Assembly: GCA_021732845.1 (NCBI GenBank)
Contig: JAKFUF010000062.1
Span: 88,052-152,051 of the forward strand
Length of the DNA stretch: 64,000 nt
DNA from: Planctomycetaceae bacterium
GTDB taxonomy: Bacteria > Planctomycetota > Planctomycetia > Planctomycetales > Planctomycetaceae
Reading direction: 5' to 3'
Under the pieces are notes generated by a model. The model did no database searches. It saw nothing but the letters and a program-made list of their open reading frames with translations, and was not told the DNA's origin. The position numbers and the translations under genes were made by a program. Of the stretch, positions 53,072 through 61,597 are shown one piece after another. The stretch's first letter is position 1. Every line of letters starts with the position of its first letter.

Positions 53072-53087
53072 TGGAACATGATCTGCA
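53072..53087 (+). promoter_or_regulatory. Sigma54 promoter of the cytochrome c'-USP unit
   Basis: TGGAACATGATCTGCA has the essential GG (53073-53074) and GC (53085-53086) at 12-base spacing and conserved flanks TGG..AC and TGCA; C at -22 is changed to A. Predicted start near 53098 for the gene at 53149. Confidence 0.6.
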
Positions 53088-53148
53088 TTGAAGGCCTGTC
53101 GAAGTAATCAGCCTTTCAAGAACTCCAAAAAACTGTCGGGAAACAGCC

Positions 53149-53622
53149 ATGAAACGCAGTTTGCTCAATCTGGTGCTCGCGACCATCGTGCTGTCAGGTC
53201 TGGGGTGGCTCGGGTACCGCGCCGAGGCCCAGCCACGGGTCGAGCCCAAACAATCCTCCGGGGTCCGCAAGTTCATGCGGAAGAAGCTGGCGATCACTCA
53301 GGACATTCTCGAAGGGCTGGCAACCGAGGACTTCAACCTGATTGGATCGGCCGCCAAGCAGTTGAAGTCCATGTCCGAACACGCGGACTTCATGGTCAGC
53401 AAGGAGGCCATGTACCGCCAGCATGCCGAGGACTTTGAAAGGATCGCGGGCAAGCTGGAGAAGGCGGCGGGCGAACTCAAACTGGAAGGCTCCGCCCTGC
53501 AGTATGTCAACCTGACCATGAACTGCATTGAGTGCCACAAGTATGTGCGGGATGTACTGGTGGCTGGCAAGGCCGTTCCCACCGATGCTGAACTGCTCGC
53601 AGGGCTGGCGACCTTGAAGTAG
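53149..53622 (+). CDS. Cytochrome c'-like mono-haem protein (paralogue 2)
   Basis: The 157-residue protein has a signal peptide (MKRSLLNLVLATIVLSGLGWLGYRAEAQ), a basic helix, four amphipathic helices and one haem site CIECHK (C126, C129, H130) followed by YVRDVL and a short tail. The form is that of cytochrome c'-type NO/CO-binding proteins in the periplasm. It is a clear paralogue of the 43313-43735 gene, and each paralogue sits next to a USP gene. Start ATG 53149; its sigma54 promoter and tandem enhancer dyads are directly upstream. Confidence 0.8.
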   Translation: MKRSLLNLVLATIVLSGLGWLGYRAEAQPRVEPKQSSGVRKFMRKKLAITQDILEGLATEDFNLIGSAAKQLKSMSEHADFMVSKEAMYRQHAEDFERIAGKLEKAAGELKLEGSALQYVNLTMNCIECHKYVRDVLVAGKAVPTDAELLAGLATLK

Positions 53623-53696
53623 GGCCTTGGACCGTTCGGCGAAGCCACCGCTGACAACGGTGAGCGACTGATCTCTCATCCGGAAAGGGCATCCGA

Positions 53697-54170
53697 ATGC
53701 ACCCCATCACGCGAATTCTGTGTCCGGTGGATCTGTCCCCGGCATGCAATCTGGCCCTCGACTACGCCGAGCGTCTGGCCCGGGCCTGCGGCGCGAGGCT
53801 GGTGATCGTCCACGCGTTCGAGACCCCTGCCAGTTACAATGTGGAGGGGCAGACCCAGCCGGCAGATCCGGATTTGCCCCGGCGGTTCGAGGAGTTCACG
53901 CGCGTCGAGCATCTGGATGTCGAGCGGGTGCTGCACGCCGGCGAACCGGGCGATGTGATCTGCTGGGTCGCCATGGACCGCGGTTGTGACCTGATCGTCA
54001 TGGGAACCCACGGCCGCACCGGCCTTTTGCATCTGCTGATGGGCAGCGTGGCGGAAAGCGTCGTTCGCCAGGCCCGCTGTCCAGTGCTGACAATTCGTGA
54101 CCAGAAAGGGAATGAACCGGCCCCCATTGAACCCTTGGTGATTCCACTTCCCGCGCCGCGCTACATGTAG
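53697..54170 (+). CDS. Universal stress protein (UspA family)
   Basis: The 157-residue single USP domain opens HPITRILCPVDLSPACNLALDYAERLARACGARLVIVHAFE and ends VMGTHGRTGLLHLLMGSVAESVVRQARCPVLTI, with the full G-x2-G-x9-G-S ATP motif. It follows the cytochrome c' gene by 74 bases and probably shares its transcript, mirroring the USP-cytochrome pair at 43.3-44.3 kb. Confidence 0.92.
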   Translation: MHPITRILCPVDLSPACNLALDYAERLARACGARLVIVHAFETPASYNVEGQTQPADPDLPRRFEEFTRVEHLDVERVLHAGEPGDVICWVAMDRGCDLIVMGTHGRTGLLHLLMGSVAESVVRQARCPVLTIRDQKGNEPAPIEPLVIPLPAPRYM

Positions 54171-54209
54171 GCCATTCCGCCCCGGCTCCGCGCACAAAGG
54201 ATGACCATC

Positions 54210-54422
54210 ATGACCACGCATCTCGAATCCATCTATCATTGCCTTACCTGCGGCGCCGTGTCTCACATGGTTGCCCGGGAATGCTGCGGACAACCGATGT
54301 TGCTGGCCGCCCAGGTCAGCGTGAAGGATTCGAACCCGTGGGAGACTGGTCGTCCCGAGCCACCCGTGTTGACATCCACCCCGGTTCAGGCCTCCCCTCT
54401 GAAATCAGTGTCACCGGGCTGA
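54210..54422 (+). CDS. Desulforedoxin-like mini-protein
   Basis: The 70-residue product from ATG 54210 (AAAGG 9 bases upstream) carries IYHCLTCGAVSHMVARECCGQPM: C11-x2-C14 and the adjacent pair C25-C26 followed by GQPM. This is the iron-binding pattern of desulforedoxin and the N-terminal domain of superoxide reductase (CxxC...CCGQPM), with a loop of 10 rather than about 15 residues. It would bind one Fe(Cys)4 centre and act in electron transfer or oxygen defence. The C-terminal 30 residues are Pro/Ser-rich and uninformative. Confidence 0.65.
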   Translation: MTTHLESIYHCLTCGAVSHMVARECCGQPMLLAAQVSVKDSNPWETGRPEPPVLTSTPVQASPLKSVSPG

Positions 54423-54525
54423 TCTTCGAGGAAGCGAATCCGGCTTCCAATTTTGCAACGCCGCCCCCGCGTCACCGCCAGGCTCGACAACAAGATTCAG
54501 CGGATCTCCAATAACAGGAAGCGTC

Positions 54526-55527
54526 ATGAACCAGCCACAGACCGAATCGAAAGGCTACCAAAACATCCTGGTGGCAACCGACCTTTCCCCGTCGGCCGAT
54601 GCGGCCTTGAAGCAGGCCGTGTGGCTGGCCCGCCAGTCTGGCGCGAAGATCACGCTCGCGCATGCCCTGCCAAATCTGCGAGAGAACTTGCTGTCTGCGT
54701 CGCATCAGGCGCGGGTCGACATTTTCTACGGCGAGGGAGGTGTCTTCCAGCGGGAGGTGCGGCAGGCTTCCGACGCCAGGATGCAGCGGATGATTGCGGA
54801 CCTGGACGCTGCGGACCTGGACATCAAGGTCGAGACACTCCTCGGCGCCCCCTACGCGCAGATCACGCGTGCCGTCCTGCAGGAGGGACATGACCTGGTT
54901 CTGGCGGGAACACGCGGCCTGGCCGGCTGGGAGCAGTTCTTTGTGGGCAGCACGGCCGGCCGGCTGATTCGGAAGTGCCCCTCTTCCGTATGGATCGTGA
55001 AGGCAGAGCACGCGGGGCCACCCAGTACGGTCCTGGCCGCGACGGACTTCTCCGACGTGAGCCGCCGGGCGGTGCTGGAGGGGCTGTGGGTCGCACGGCA
55101 AGCCGGGGCAAAACTCCATCTGCTGCATGTCATTGATTCGATGGACGTGCCGGACGACATCATTTCCAGGATCCCAGAAGGCAGCACATTTCGGAGTGAG
55201 ATTAATGAAGAGGCGCGGCACCGTTTCGACCAGTTTGTTGACTCGCTGGGCATCGATCCGGCTCAAATACAGCGGCATTTGAGCTTCGGAACGCCGTGGC
55301 AGGAGATTGGGCGGCTGGCGAAGCGGCTGAACATTGACCTGATCGCGATGGGCACCGTTGGCCGCGGCGGCATCAAGGGGGTGTTCCTGGGGAATACCGC
55401 CGAAAAAGTTCTCGCCACCTGCGACTGCGGCATTCTCACCGTCAAGCCCGCGGACTTCGTCTCACCCATCCTGCCGCCATTCTGGCCGCTTCACCCCGGC
55501 TCCAGTCAGGTGCATCCGGCTCAGTGA
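54526..55527 (+). CDS. Tandem universal stress protein (two USP domains)
   Basis: The 333-residue protein has two USP domains. Domain 1 (residues ~10-160) starts YQNILVATDLSPSADAALKQAVWLARQSGAKITLAHA and has LVLAGTRGLAGWEQFFVGSTAGRLIRKCPSSVWIV. Domain 2 (~165-320) starts STVLAATDFSDVSRRAVLEGLWVARQAGAKLHLLHV and ends IAMGTVGRGGIKGVFLGNTAEKVLATCDCGILTV, with the nucleotide glycines kept in both. It resembles the tandem USPs of the mycobacterial dormancy regulon. A GGAAGC-GAATCCG-GCTTCC palindrome lies at 54430-54448, but no correctly spaced -24/-12 promoter follows. Confidence 0.92.
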   Translation: MNQPQTESKGYQNILVATDLSPSADAALKQAVWLARQSGAKITLAHALPNLRENLLSASHQARVDIFYGEGGVFQREVRQASDARMQRMIADLDAADLDIKVETLLGAPYAQITRAVLQEGHDLVLAGTRGLAGWEQFFVGSTAGRLIRKCPSSVWIVKAEHAGPPSTVLAATDFSDVSRRAVLEGLWVARQAGAKLHLLHVIDSMDVPDDIISRIPEGSTFRSEINEEARHRFDQFVDSLGIDPAQIQRHLSFGTPWQEIGRLAKRLNIDLIAMGTVGRGGIKGVFLGNTAEKVLATCDCGILTVKPADFVSPILPPFWPLHPGSSQVHPAQ

Positions 55528-55639
55528 ATCGGCTGCAAGGCTCTCATCCGTTGACCTGCGGGCCAGTGGGGCACTGAGATGCGCATGACGAGAGAAGTTT
55601 CCGTCGAACGGCGAGTGAAAATCACAGCGAGAATCCCGA

Positions 55640-56104
55640 ATGCATCCTCCCATCTTCGAAGCACTGGAGAACATCCGTTTCGCGGCAGGCCTGCCCCCGC
55701 TTGTCCTGAAGCAGCTCCAGTCGCTGGCGGCACGGCGGACATTCGTCAAAGGCGATGTGATCTTCCGCGAGAGTGAACACTGCGACAATGTCTACCTGGT
55801 CGCGTCCGGGACCGTGGCGCTCGACATGCATGTGCATGATCGCGGTGATGTCCGCCTGCTGACCGTGGGGGCGGGGGAGCTGCTTGGTTGGACGCCCCTG
55901 TTTGGTTCCGATCCAATGACGGCCACGGCAACCGCGCTTGAGGTGACCTGTGCCTTGGAATTCCCCGGCGCGCCGCTGCGCGAGTTGTGTGAATCCAACC
56001 ATGAGATCGGATATCGGCTGATGCGCCAGGCCGCGCTGGCGTTGTCCCACCGACTGGTCGCCACGCGGTTGCAGCTTCTCGACCTTCATCCAGGGCCTGT
56101 CTGA
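55640..56104 (+). CDS. Lone cyclic-nucleotide-binding-type (Crp-like) sensor domain
   Basis: The 154-residue protein is a cNMP-binding beta-barrel: FVKGDVIFRESEHCDNVYLVASGTVALDMHV, then LLTVGAGELLGWTPLFGSDPMTATATALE, followed by the dimer helix. The Crp-type C-terminal DNA-binding domain is absent: the chain stops after LLDLHPGPV. The phosphate-binding R-S/T of true cAMP sites is not obvious (GWTPL replaces GE-x6-RxA). A role as an allosteric or redox partner is possible. It is 90 bases upstream of the hydrogenase genes. Confidence 0.82.
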   Translation: MHPPIFEALENIRFAAGLPPLVLKQLQSLAARRTFVKGDVIFRESEHCDNVYLVASGTVALDMHVHDRGDVRLLTVGAGELLGWTPLFGSDPMTATATALEVTCALEFPGAPLRELCESNHEIGYRLMRQAALALSHRLVATRLQLLDLHPGPV

Positions 56105-56118
56105 ACCATTCACCGGAC

Positions 56119-56161
56119 GGCTCGCGCCGTGCCGCCAGATTGACGCGGAACGGCGCGAGCC
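56119..56161 (+). promoter_or_regulatory. 12-bp hairpin in the leader of the hydrogenase operon
   Basis: GGCTCGCGCCGT (56119-56130) and ACGGCGCGAGCC (56150-56161) are perfectly complementary around a 19-base loop. It lies 34 bases before the first hydrogenase start. Without a U-run it is not a simple terminator; it could be an attenuator, a target of the ANTAR regulator, or an operator. Confidence 0.5.
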
Positions 56162-56194
56162 CTCCGCAGAGCCACCGCGAGCGGATCCTCATTC

Positions 56195-57292
56195 ATGCCC
56201 CCCTGGTTTTTGGAGAAAGCCTGCCTGCAGGACCTGCTTGAGCGGCTGAGGGATCGCGGCTACGCCGTGATCGGGCCAACCATCTCCCAGGAGGCGATCT
56301 GTTACGACGAGATTCACACCATCGACGAGCTGCCGCGCGGCTGGACCGACGTTCAGCAGGCCGGCAGGTACCGCCTGCAACGGCGCGCTGACGAGTCGCT
56401 CTTCGGGTACGTGGTGGGACCGCATTCCTGGAAGCGGTATCTGTTTCCACCGCAGGCCACACTCATGACGGCTGACCGCACCGACGGGGGCTGGTCCATG
56501 CAGGCCCCAGTTGAAGTGCCCCCCCGCTACGCCTTCCTGGGGGTGCGGGCCTGCGAACTCGCGGCAATCCGGATCCAGGACAAGGTCTTTCTGGAGGGCC
56601 CGTATGTCGATCTGGTCTACCAGGCCCGGCGTGAACGGTGCTTTGTCGTCGCGGTCAACTGCACGCAGGCGGCCAGCACCTGCTTTTGCACATCAATGAA
56701 CACCGGGCCGCGCTGCCAGGCTGGCTTCGACCTAGCGCTGACCGAGCTCCCCACAGGCTTTCTCGTGGAATGCGGCAGCGATGCGGGCAGCGAACTGCTG
56801 GCATCGCTCCCGGTGCGGGAACCATCCGCCGAAGAACTGACGGCCGCCGAGAGTGCCCGCGAGCAGGCGGTGCATCAGATCCAGCGGTTGATGGACACCA
56901 CGAACATCCGCGAGGATCTGCTGACCAACCTCAACCATCCGCGCTGGCAGGAGGCGGGCGAGCGTTGCCTTTCATGCACGAACTGCACGATGGTCTGTCC
57001 CACCTGCTTTTGCAGCAGCGTCAACGAAGTCGCGGACCTGGGCGCAGACCATGTCCGGCGCGAGCGCGTCTGGGATTCGTGCTTCAATCTCGACTTCAGC
57101 ACCATGAACGGAACACCCGTGCGGAACAATGTCGCCTCGCGGTACCGCCAGTGGCTCACGCACAAACTGGCCTCGTGGCACGACCAGTTTGGCTCGTCCG
57201 GCTGCGTCGGCTGCGGACGGTGCATCACCTGGTGCCCCGTGGGAATTGACCTCACGGAAGAGGTCGCGGCGATTCGGGGGGATGTGCGTTGA
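56195..57292 (+). CDS. [NiFe] hydrogenase beta subunit (group 3b, Fe-S electron-transfer)
   Basis: The 365-residue protein matches the beta subunit of sulfhydrogenase-type (group 3b) enzymes: [20 protein letters not shown] and [17 protein letters not shown] upstream, then two ferredoxin-type cluster motifs, [14 protein letters not shown] near residue 260 and [17 protein letters not shown] near 338. It passes electrons between the small subunit and the flavin subunit. ATG 56195 is the only reasonable start. It overlaps the gamma gene by four bases (TTGA, 57289-57292). Confidence 0.92.
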   Translation: MPPWFLEKACLQDLLERLRDRGYAVIGPTISQEAICYDEIHTIDELPRGWTDVQQAGRYRLQRRADESLFGYVVGPHSWKRYLFPPQATLMTADRTDGGWSMQAPVEVPPRYAFLGVRACELAAIRIQDKVFLEGPYVDLVYQARRERCFVVAVNCTQAASTCFCTSMNTGPRCQAGFDLALTELPTGFLVECGSDAGSELLASLPVREPSAEELTAAESAREQAVHQIQRLMDTTNIREDLLTNLNHPRWQEAGERCLSCTNCTMVCPTCFCSSVNEVADLGADHVRRERVWDSCFNLDFSTMNGTPVRNNVASRYRQWLTHKLASWHDQFGSSGCVGCGRCITWCPVGIDLTEEVAAIRGDVR

Positions 57293-58158
57293 ACCAGACC
57301 GCCTCACTGGACTTACCTTTGCCCGCCTGCAATCCGTGGCTCGCGCACTCCGTGACTATCGACCGCATCACCCCGGAGGTGGCCGGGGTTTCCACCTATC
57401 ATCTGCGGTTCGTGGATCCAGAAGCGGCCAGAAACTATCGGTTTCGCCCCGGCCAGTTCAACATGCTGTATCTGCCGGGGGTGGGGGAATCCGCCATTTC
57501 CCTGAGCGCGGATCCCCGCGGTCATGTGACGTGGGCGCATACGGTTCGCACCGCTGGCAATGTCACCCAGACGCTGGCCAAACTGGGCGTGGGCGGATCG
57601 CTGGGATTGCGCGGGCCGTTTGGCAGTTGCTGGCCGCTGGACCAGGCAATGGGGAAAGACCTCATTCTGGTCGCAGGCGGAATCGGGCTGCCACCCTTGC
57701 GGCCGGTCATTTATGAAATTGCTGCCAGACGTGACGAATTTGCATCGGTGGCGGTCCTCTATGGGGCGCGGACTCCCGACACCCTGCTCTATCAGGCGGA
57801 ATATGACGCCTGGCGGAAAGCGGGCATCGACCTGCACCTCACCGCCGACATGTCGGGCGCTGGCTGGAACGGCGCGGTCGGGGTGGTGCCGCTCCTGCTG
57901 GACAGGCTGCCCCTGGCGGATGCCGCCCGCACCCAAGTTTGGATGTGCGGACCGGAGGTGATGTTGAAATACACCGTCAAATCGGCGCTGCGACGCGGAA
58001 TTCCCGCCGGGAACCTGTGGCTCTCGATGGAGCGGAACATGCAATGTGCCATCGGACTGTGCGGCCATTGCCAGCTTGGTCCGGAGTTTGTTTGCCGCAA
58101 TGGCCCGGTCTTTCCCTGGAACCGCATGGCACCCTACCTTGACGTGAAGGGGCTGTAG
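57289..58158 (+). CDS. [NiFe] hydrogenase gamma subunit (FAD/NAD(P)-binding)
   Basis: The 289-residue flavoprotein has the ferredoxin-reductase fold: [22 protein letters not shown] (FAD), [22 protein letters not shown] (NAD(P)), [15 protein letters not shown], then [19 protein letters not shown], the C-terminal [2Fe-2S] motif of the PyrK/HydG type. It exchanges electrons with NAD(P)H. The start is a TTG at 57289 overlapping the beta stop, implying translational coupling. Confidence 0.92.
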   Translation: MNQTASLDLPLPACNPWLAHSVTIDRITPEVAGVSTYHLRFVDPEAARNYRFRPGQFNMLYLPGVGESAISLSADPRGHVTWAHTVRTAGNVTQTLAKLGVGGSLGLRGPFGSCWPLDQAMGKDLILVAGGIGLPPLRPVIYEIAARRDEFASVAVLYGARTPDTLLYQAEYDAWRKAGIDLHLTADMSGAGWNGAVGVVPLLLDRLPLADAARTQVWMCGPEVMLKYTVKSALRRGIPAGNLWLSMERNMQCAIGLCGHCQLGPEFVCRNGPVFPWNRMAPYLDVKGL

Positions 58159-58159
58159 A

Positions 58160-58945
58160 ATGACCGCCAAACCCCGGCTGGCCGTCTTCAAGTTTGCCTC
58201 CTGTGATGGCTGCCAGCTCTCGCTGCTCGACTGTGAGGATGAGTTGCTGGCGGTGGCGGGCGCGGTGGAGATCGTGCATTTCGCCGAAGCCACGAGCCGG
58301 ATGGAGCCGGGTCCTTATGACATCGTGCTGGTCGAAGGCTCCATCACGACGCCGGACGACGCCGCGCGGATCCAGGACGTCCGCGCCAATGCCAGATTCC
58401 TGATGACCATCGGGGCCTGCGCAACCGCTGGTGGAATTCAGTCGCTCCGCAACTGGGCCGATCATCAGGAGTTTTTGCAGGCGGTCTACGCCCGCCCGGA
58501 ATACATCTCATCCCTCGCGACCTCCACGGCCATCGCGGACCATGTCCCGGTCGACTTCGAGCTGCGTGGCTGCCCCATCAGCCGGCAGCAATTGCTGGAG
58601 GTGCTTGTCGCCCTGATCGACGGACGCAAGCCCCAAACCCCCGGCCACGGCGTTTGCCTGGACTGCAAGCGCCGGGGCTCAGTCTGCATCACGGTCGCCC
58701 GCGGCGTCCCCTGCATGGGTCCGCTGACCCAGTCTGGCTGCGGAGCGATCTGCCCCGCCTTTGACCGCGGCTGCTACGGCTGCTTCGGCCCGGCCCCGCA
58801 GGTGCAGCCACGCTCGCTGACAGGCCATCTTCTGGAACAGGGAGCGCCGCCCCGTCAACTGGTTCAACTCCTGCGAAACTTCAACGGCTTCGCGCCCGAG
58901 TTTCGCGGGGAGAGTGAGCGTCTCATCTCGCAGCAGGAAACCTGA
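58160..58945 (+). CDS. [NiFe] hydrogenase small (delta) subunit
   Basis: The 261-residue protein is a cytoplasmic small subunit without Tat signal. The proximal cluster site is [12 protein letters not shown] (C15, C18), with [11 protein letters not shown] and [15 protein letters not shown] completing it; further C-rich parts ([31 protein letters not shown]) hold medial and distal clusters. It carries electrons from the active site to the beta subunit. It begins one base after the gamma stop. Confidence 0.93.
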   Translation: MTAKPRLAVFKFASCDGCQLSLLDCEDELLAVAGAVEIVHFAEATSRMEPGPYDIVLVEGSITTPDDAARIQDVRANARFLMTIGACATAGGIQSLRNWADHQEFLQAVYARPEYISSLATSTAIADHVPVDFELRGCPISRQQLLEVLVALIDGRKPQTPGHGVCLDCKRRGSVCITVARGVPCMGPLTQSGCGAICPAFDRGCYGCFGPAPQVQPRSLTGHLLEQGAPPRQLVQLLRNFNGFAPEFRGESERLISQQET

Positions 58946-58946
58946 C

Positions 58947-60242
58947 ATGGAGCCAGCACGGACAATCCAGGTGAAGGTTCTGACGCGTGTGGAGGGTGAA
59001 GGGGCGCTGTTCGTCCGGCTCCGGAACAACATCATCGAAGACGTTCGCCTCCAGATCTATGAGCCACCGCGGTTCTTCGAGGCGTTTCTGTGCGACCGGT
59101 CGCTCGAGGAGATCCCTGACATCACGGCGCGGATCTGTGGCATCTGCCCCGTGGCCTACCAGATGAGTTCGGTGCATGCGCTGGAAGCTGCCTTGGGAAT
59201 CGTGATCTCACCCGAGATCCGCCGTCTGCGAAGGTTGCTGTATTGCGGTGAATGGATTGAGAGTCACGCCCTGCATATGCATCTGCTGCATGCGCCGGAT
59301 TTTCTCGGCTATGAAAGCGGCATCGCGATGGCCCAGGATCACAAGCGGGAGGTGGCGCGGGGGCTGAGGCTCAAGAAACACGGGAACCAGTTGCTGGACG
59401 TGCTGGGCGGGCGGGCCATCCATCCGGTGAACGTCTGCGTTGGCGGTTTCTATCGGGCTCCGCGCCGCGAAGATTTGACGGCCCTCATTCCGGATTTTGA
59501 GTGGGGACTCGAAGCGGCCATGGCCGCCACGCGGTGGGTTGCCGGCTTTGACTTTCCTGCTTTCCGCCAACCCTGCGAACTGGTGGCGGTGGTGCATCCG
59601 GACGAGTACGCGATGAACGAAGGGCGCGTGACTTCCTCGGCGGGGCACTCGTGGCCGGTGGACGAGTACGAGACAGCGTTCGCGGAGGAACATGTGGCTC
59701 ATTCGACCGCACTGCAATCGCGGCGGGTCCCGGGAGGGACGAGCTACCTGACCGGGCCATTGGCCCGCATCAACCTGAGCCGCGCGCAATTGTCGCCGGC
59801 AGCCCGGCGCCTCGCTGACGAAATCAAATTTGAGTCACCCTGTCAGAATCCGTTCAAGGCGATCATCGCCCGGGGGCTGGAGTTGGTTCATGCTTATGAG
59901 GTCGCCCTGGAAATCCTGAAGACATACCGTCCGCCCGTGCCTTCTCGGATCCCTTATTTGCATCGGCAAGGCAGCGGATGCGCCGCAACGGAAGCTCCGC
60001 GCGGATTGCTCTACAACCGTTACACGGTGGATGCCACGGGGCAAGTGACCGCTTCCAGAATTGTGCCGCCGACCGCCCAAAATCAGCGGCAGATTGAACA
60101 GGACCTGCGCGACCACCTGCCGGGACTGCTCCACCTTGGCGATGCGGAGGTCGCCCTTGGATGCGAGCGGCTCGTCCGCAGTTACGATCCCTGCATCAGT
60201 TGTTCGACACATTTTCTGCAACTAAAGCTGGAGCGTTCCTGA
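58947..60242 (+). CDS. [NiFe] hydrogenase large (alpha) subunit
   Basis: The 431-residue catalytic subunit has L1 motif ARICGICP (C64, C67), RVEGEG near the start and L2 motif DPCISCSTH (C416, C419, H422), giving all four cysteines of the Ni-Fe(CN)2CO site. A nine-residue tail (FLQLKLERS) after the His is the expected maturation peptide. Together with the beta, gamma and delta genes it forms an NAD(P)-linked bidirectional group 3b enzyme. No hyp maturation genes are in the window, so they must be elsewhere. Confidence 0.95.
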   Translation: MEPARTIQVKVLTRVEGEGALFVRLRNNIIEDVRLQIYEPPRFFEAFLCDRSLEEIPDITARICGICPVAYQMSSVHALEAALGIVISPEIRRLRRLLYCGEWIESHALHMHLLHAPDFLGYESGIAMAQDHKREVARGLRLKKHGNQLLDVLGGRAIHPVNVCVGGFYRAPRREDLTALIPDFEWGLEAAMAATRWVAGFDFPAFRQPCELVAVVHPDEYAMNEGRVTSSAGHSWPVDEYETAFAEEHVAHSTALQSRRVPGGTSYLTGPLARINLSRAQLSPAARRLADEIKFESPCQNPFKAIIARGLELVHAYEVALEILKTYRPPVPSRIPYLHRQGSGCAATEAPRGLLYNRYTVDATGQVTASRIVPPTAQNQRQIEQDLRDHLPGLLHLGDAEVALGCERLVRSYDPCISCSTHFLQLKLERS

Positions 60243-60243
60243 A

Positions 60244-60729
60244 ATGCCGCCGCAGCCGCTTTTTGTGGGAATCGGGAGCCCCAACGGCGACGATCGCATC
60301 GGTTGGGCGGTTGCCCACGAGTTGTCGAGGCTCGCCGCAAGCGCGTCGGCCCTGGACAGTTCCAAGACCATTCCATTAATCCCTGCGATTCGCAAGGCTG
60401 CCAATCCCGCCGACCTGCTGGACTGGTTGGATGACATCGGTCGCCTCGTTGTCTGTGATGCATGCCGCGGAAACGGACCGCCGGGGAGAGTCTCACGCTG
60501 GGTCTGGCCACAGCTTCCGGTTGAACTCACGCACCCGTCGGGCACGCATCAATTGGGTCTGGCGGGCGTGTTGGAGCTGGCATCGGTTCTCGGCCGACTG
60601 CCAGGAGAAACCGTGATCTGGGGAATCCACATCGAGTCCCAGGAACAGCGACTGGGCCTGTCGCACGCCGTGGCAACCGCACTTCCCGCCATCGTGGCGC
60701 GCGTCTGGGAAGACCTGACACGTCTTTAA
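60244..60729 (+). CDS. Hydrogenase maturation protease (HycI/HyaD family)
   Basis: The 161-residue endopeptidase opens LFVGIGSPNGDDRIGWAVAHEL, the family Ni-sensing G-x-G-x3-x-DD motif, with RLVVCDACRGNGPPG carrying the second acidic residue and HPSGTHQLGLAGVLELA the HG/H region. It removes the C-terminal tail of the adjacent large subunit after nickel insertion. It starts one base after the alpha stop, as the last gene of the five-gene operon. Confidence 0.92.
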   Translation: MPPQPLFVGIGSPNGDDRIGWAVAHELSRLAASASALDSSKTIPLIPAIRKAANPADLLDWLDDIGRLVVCDACRGNGPPGRVSRWVWPQLPVELTHPSGTHQLGLAGVLELASVLGRLPGETVIWGIHIESQEQRLGLSHAVATALPAIVARVWEDLTRL

Positions 60730-61039
60730 ATTCTGTTGCCACCACGTACCGGTTGAGAGTTGGGTCCACTGCCGCAAGGAAGTTTTCGCTACCTGACCAG
60801 CGGCTTGTTCGTGGTCTCCAAAATCTCCTCGGCCAATGATGCCGCAGGCAGGCACGTCGAGTCGCGAACATATGCCTGAGGAATTGGCGGTTTCGTCGGT
60901 CGAAATGACACCGGATGACGTTGTGGCGATCGAGCGCTGTCTCGCTTGAATTGTGCGGTGCTTCACCTGACCGCATCGATTCAAATGGCTGCGGGCCACA
61001 GAGCCCACGCTCGCCCTCGGCTTCATTCAATTGGTCTGA
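60730..61039. other. Gene-free stretch, nothing recognised
   Basis: 310 bases between the hydrogenase protease and the convergent flavodoxin gene. No hairpin with a U-run and no protein-like frame was found. Confidence 0.45.
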
Positions 61040-61597
61040 TCACCCAGGCAGCGTGCGCGATTCCGGCTTGGCGAGCGGATGCTGATCACGGCGGCCTTCG
61101 GCGACGACCGCCACCCATTCCGCCAACCGTCGGCCGAGGAGACGACAGGCATTCACCACATCCTCGTCCCGCGGTTCCCGGGCTGAGATCGCCCCATAGT
61201 GGCAGGTGGTCATCTTGCCGGAGTAGTCGGTGACGCCAAAGACAAGGAACCCGAAGTTCATCAGCACCATCTGCAGCGACTGGCAGGCAATCTCGGCACC
61301 GCCACCCCATCCTCCGCTGGACGAGAAAGCGCATGCTACCTTTCCGTCCACCTTGCCCCAGTCGTTGAACATGGCCTCATCCCAGAACCGCTTCATCCTC
61401 CAGGAGAGGATGCCCATGTTTGTCGGACTGCCAACCGCCAGTCCGTCGCACCAATGGACGTCGGCCGCGGTGGCATCACGGACCTCGCGGAGCCGGACCT
61501 CCGTTTCGGGAATGATCCCGGCCCCCTCGGCCACCAATCGGGCCATCTTTGCGGTGTTCCCGCTGACTGAGTGATAAAGAACGAGCACCTTTCCCAT
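61040..61597 (-). CDS. WrbA-like flavodoxin / NAD(P)H:quinone oxidoreductase
   Basis: The 185-residue protein starts with the FMN phosphate loop VLVLYHSVSGNTAKMARLVAEGA, then DGLAVGSPTNMGILSWRMKRFWDE, VACAFSSSGGWGGGAEIACQSLQM and a GVTDYSG...GAIS block, all typical of the WrbA/flavodoxin-2 group. It reduces quinones by two electrons or serves as a flavodoxin. It is convergent with the hydrogenase operon, which suits redox metabolism, but there is no direct link. Confidence 0.88.
   Translation of the reverse strand: MGKVLVLYHSVSGNTAKMARLVAEGAGIIPETEVRLREVRDATAADVHWCDGLAVGSPTNMGILSWRMKRFWDEAMFNDWGKVDGKVACAFSSSGGWGGGAEIACQSLQMVLMNFGFLVFGVTDYSGKMTTCHYGAISAREPRDEDVVNACRLLGRRLAEWVAVVAEGRRDQHPLAKPESRTLPG

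Noticed and set aside
54325..54350. GATTCGAACCCGTGG resembling a tRNA T-arm
   Set aside because: No cloverleaf can be built around it, and it lies within the desulforedoxin-like reading frame.
54441..54457. CCGGCTTCCAATTTTGCA as a sigma54 promoter for the tandem USP gene
   Set aside because: GG-to-GC distance is 13; sigma54 promoters tolerate almost no spacing change.
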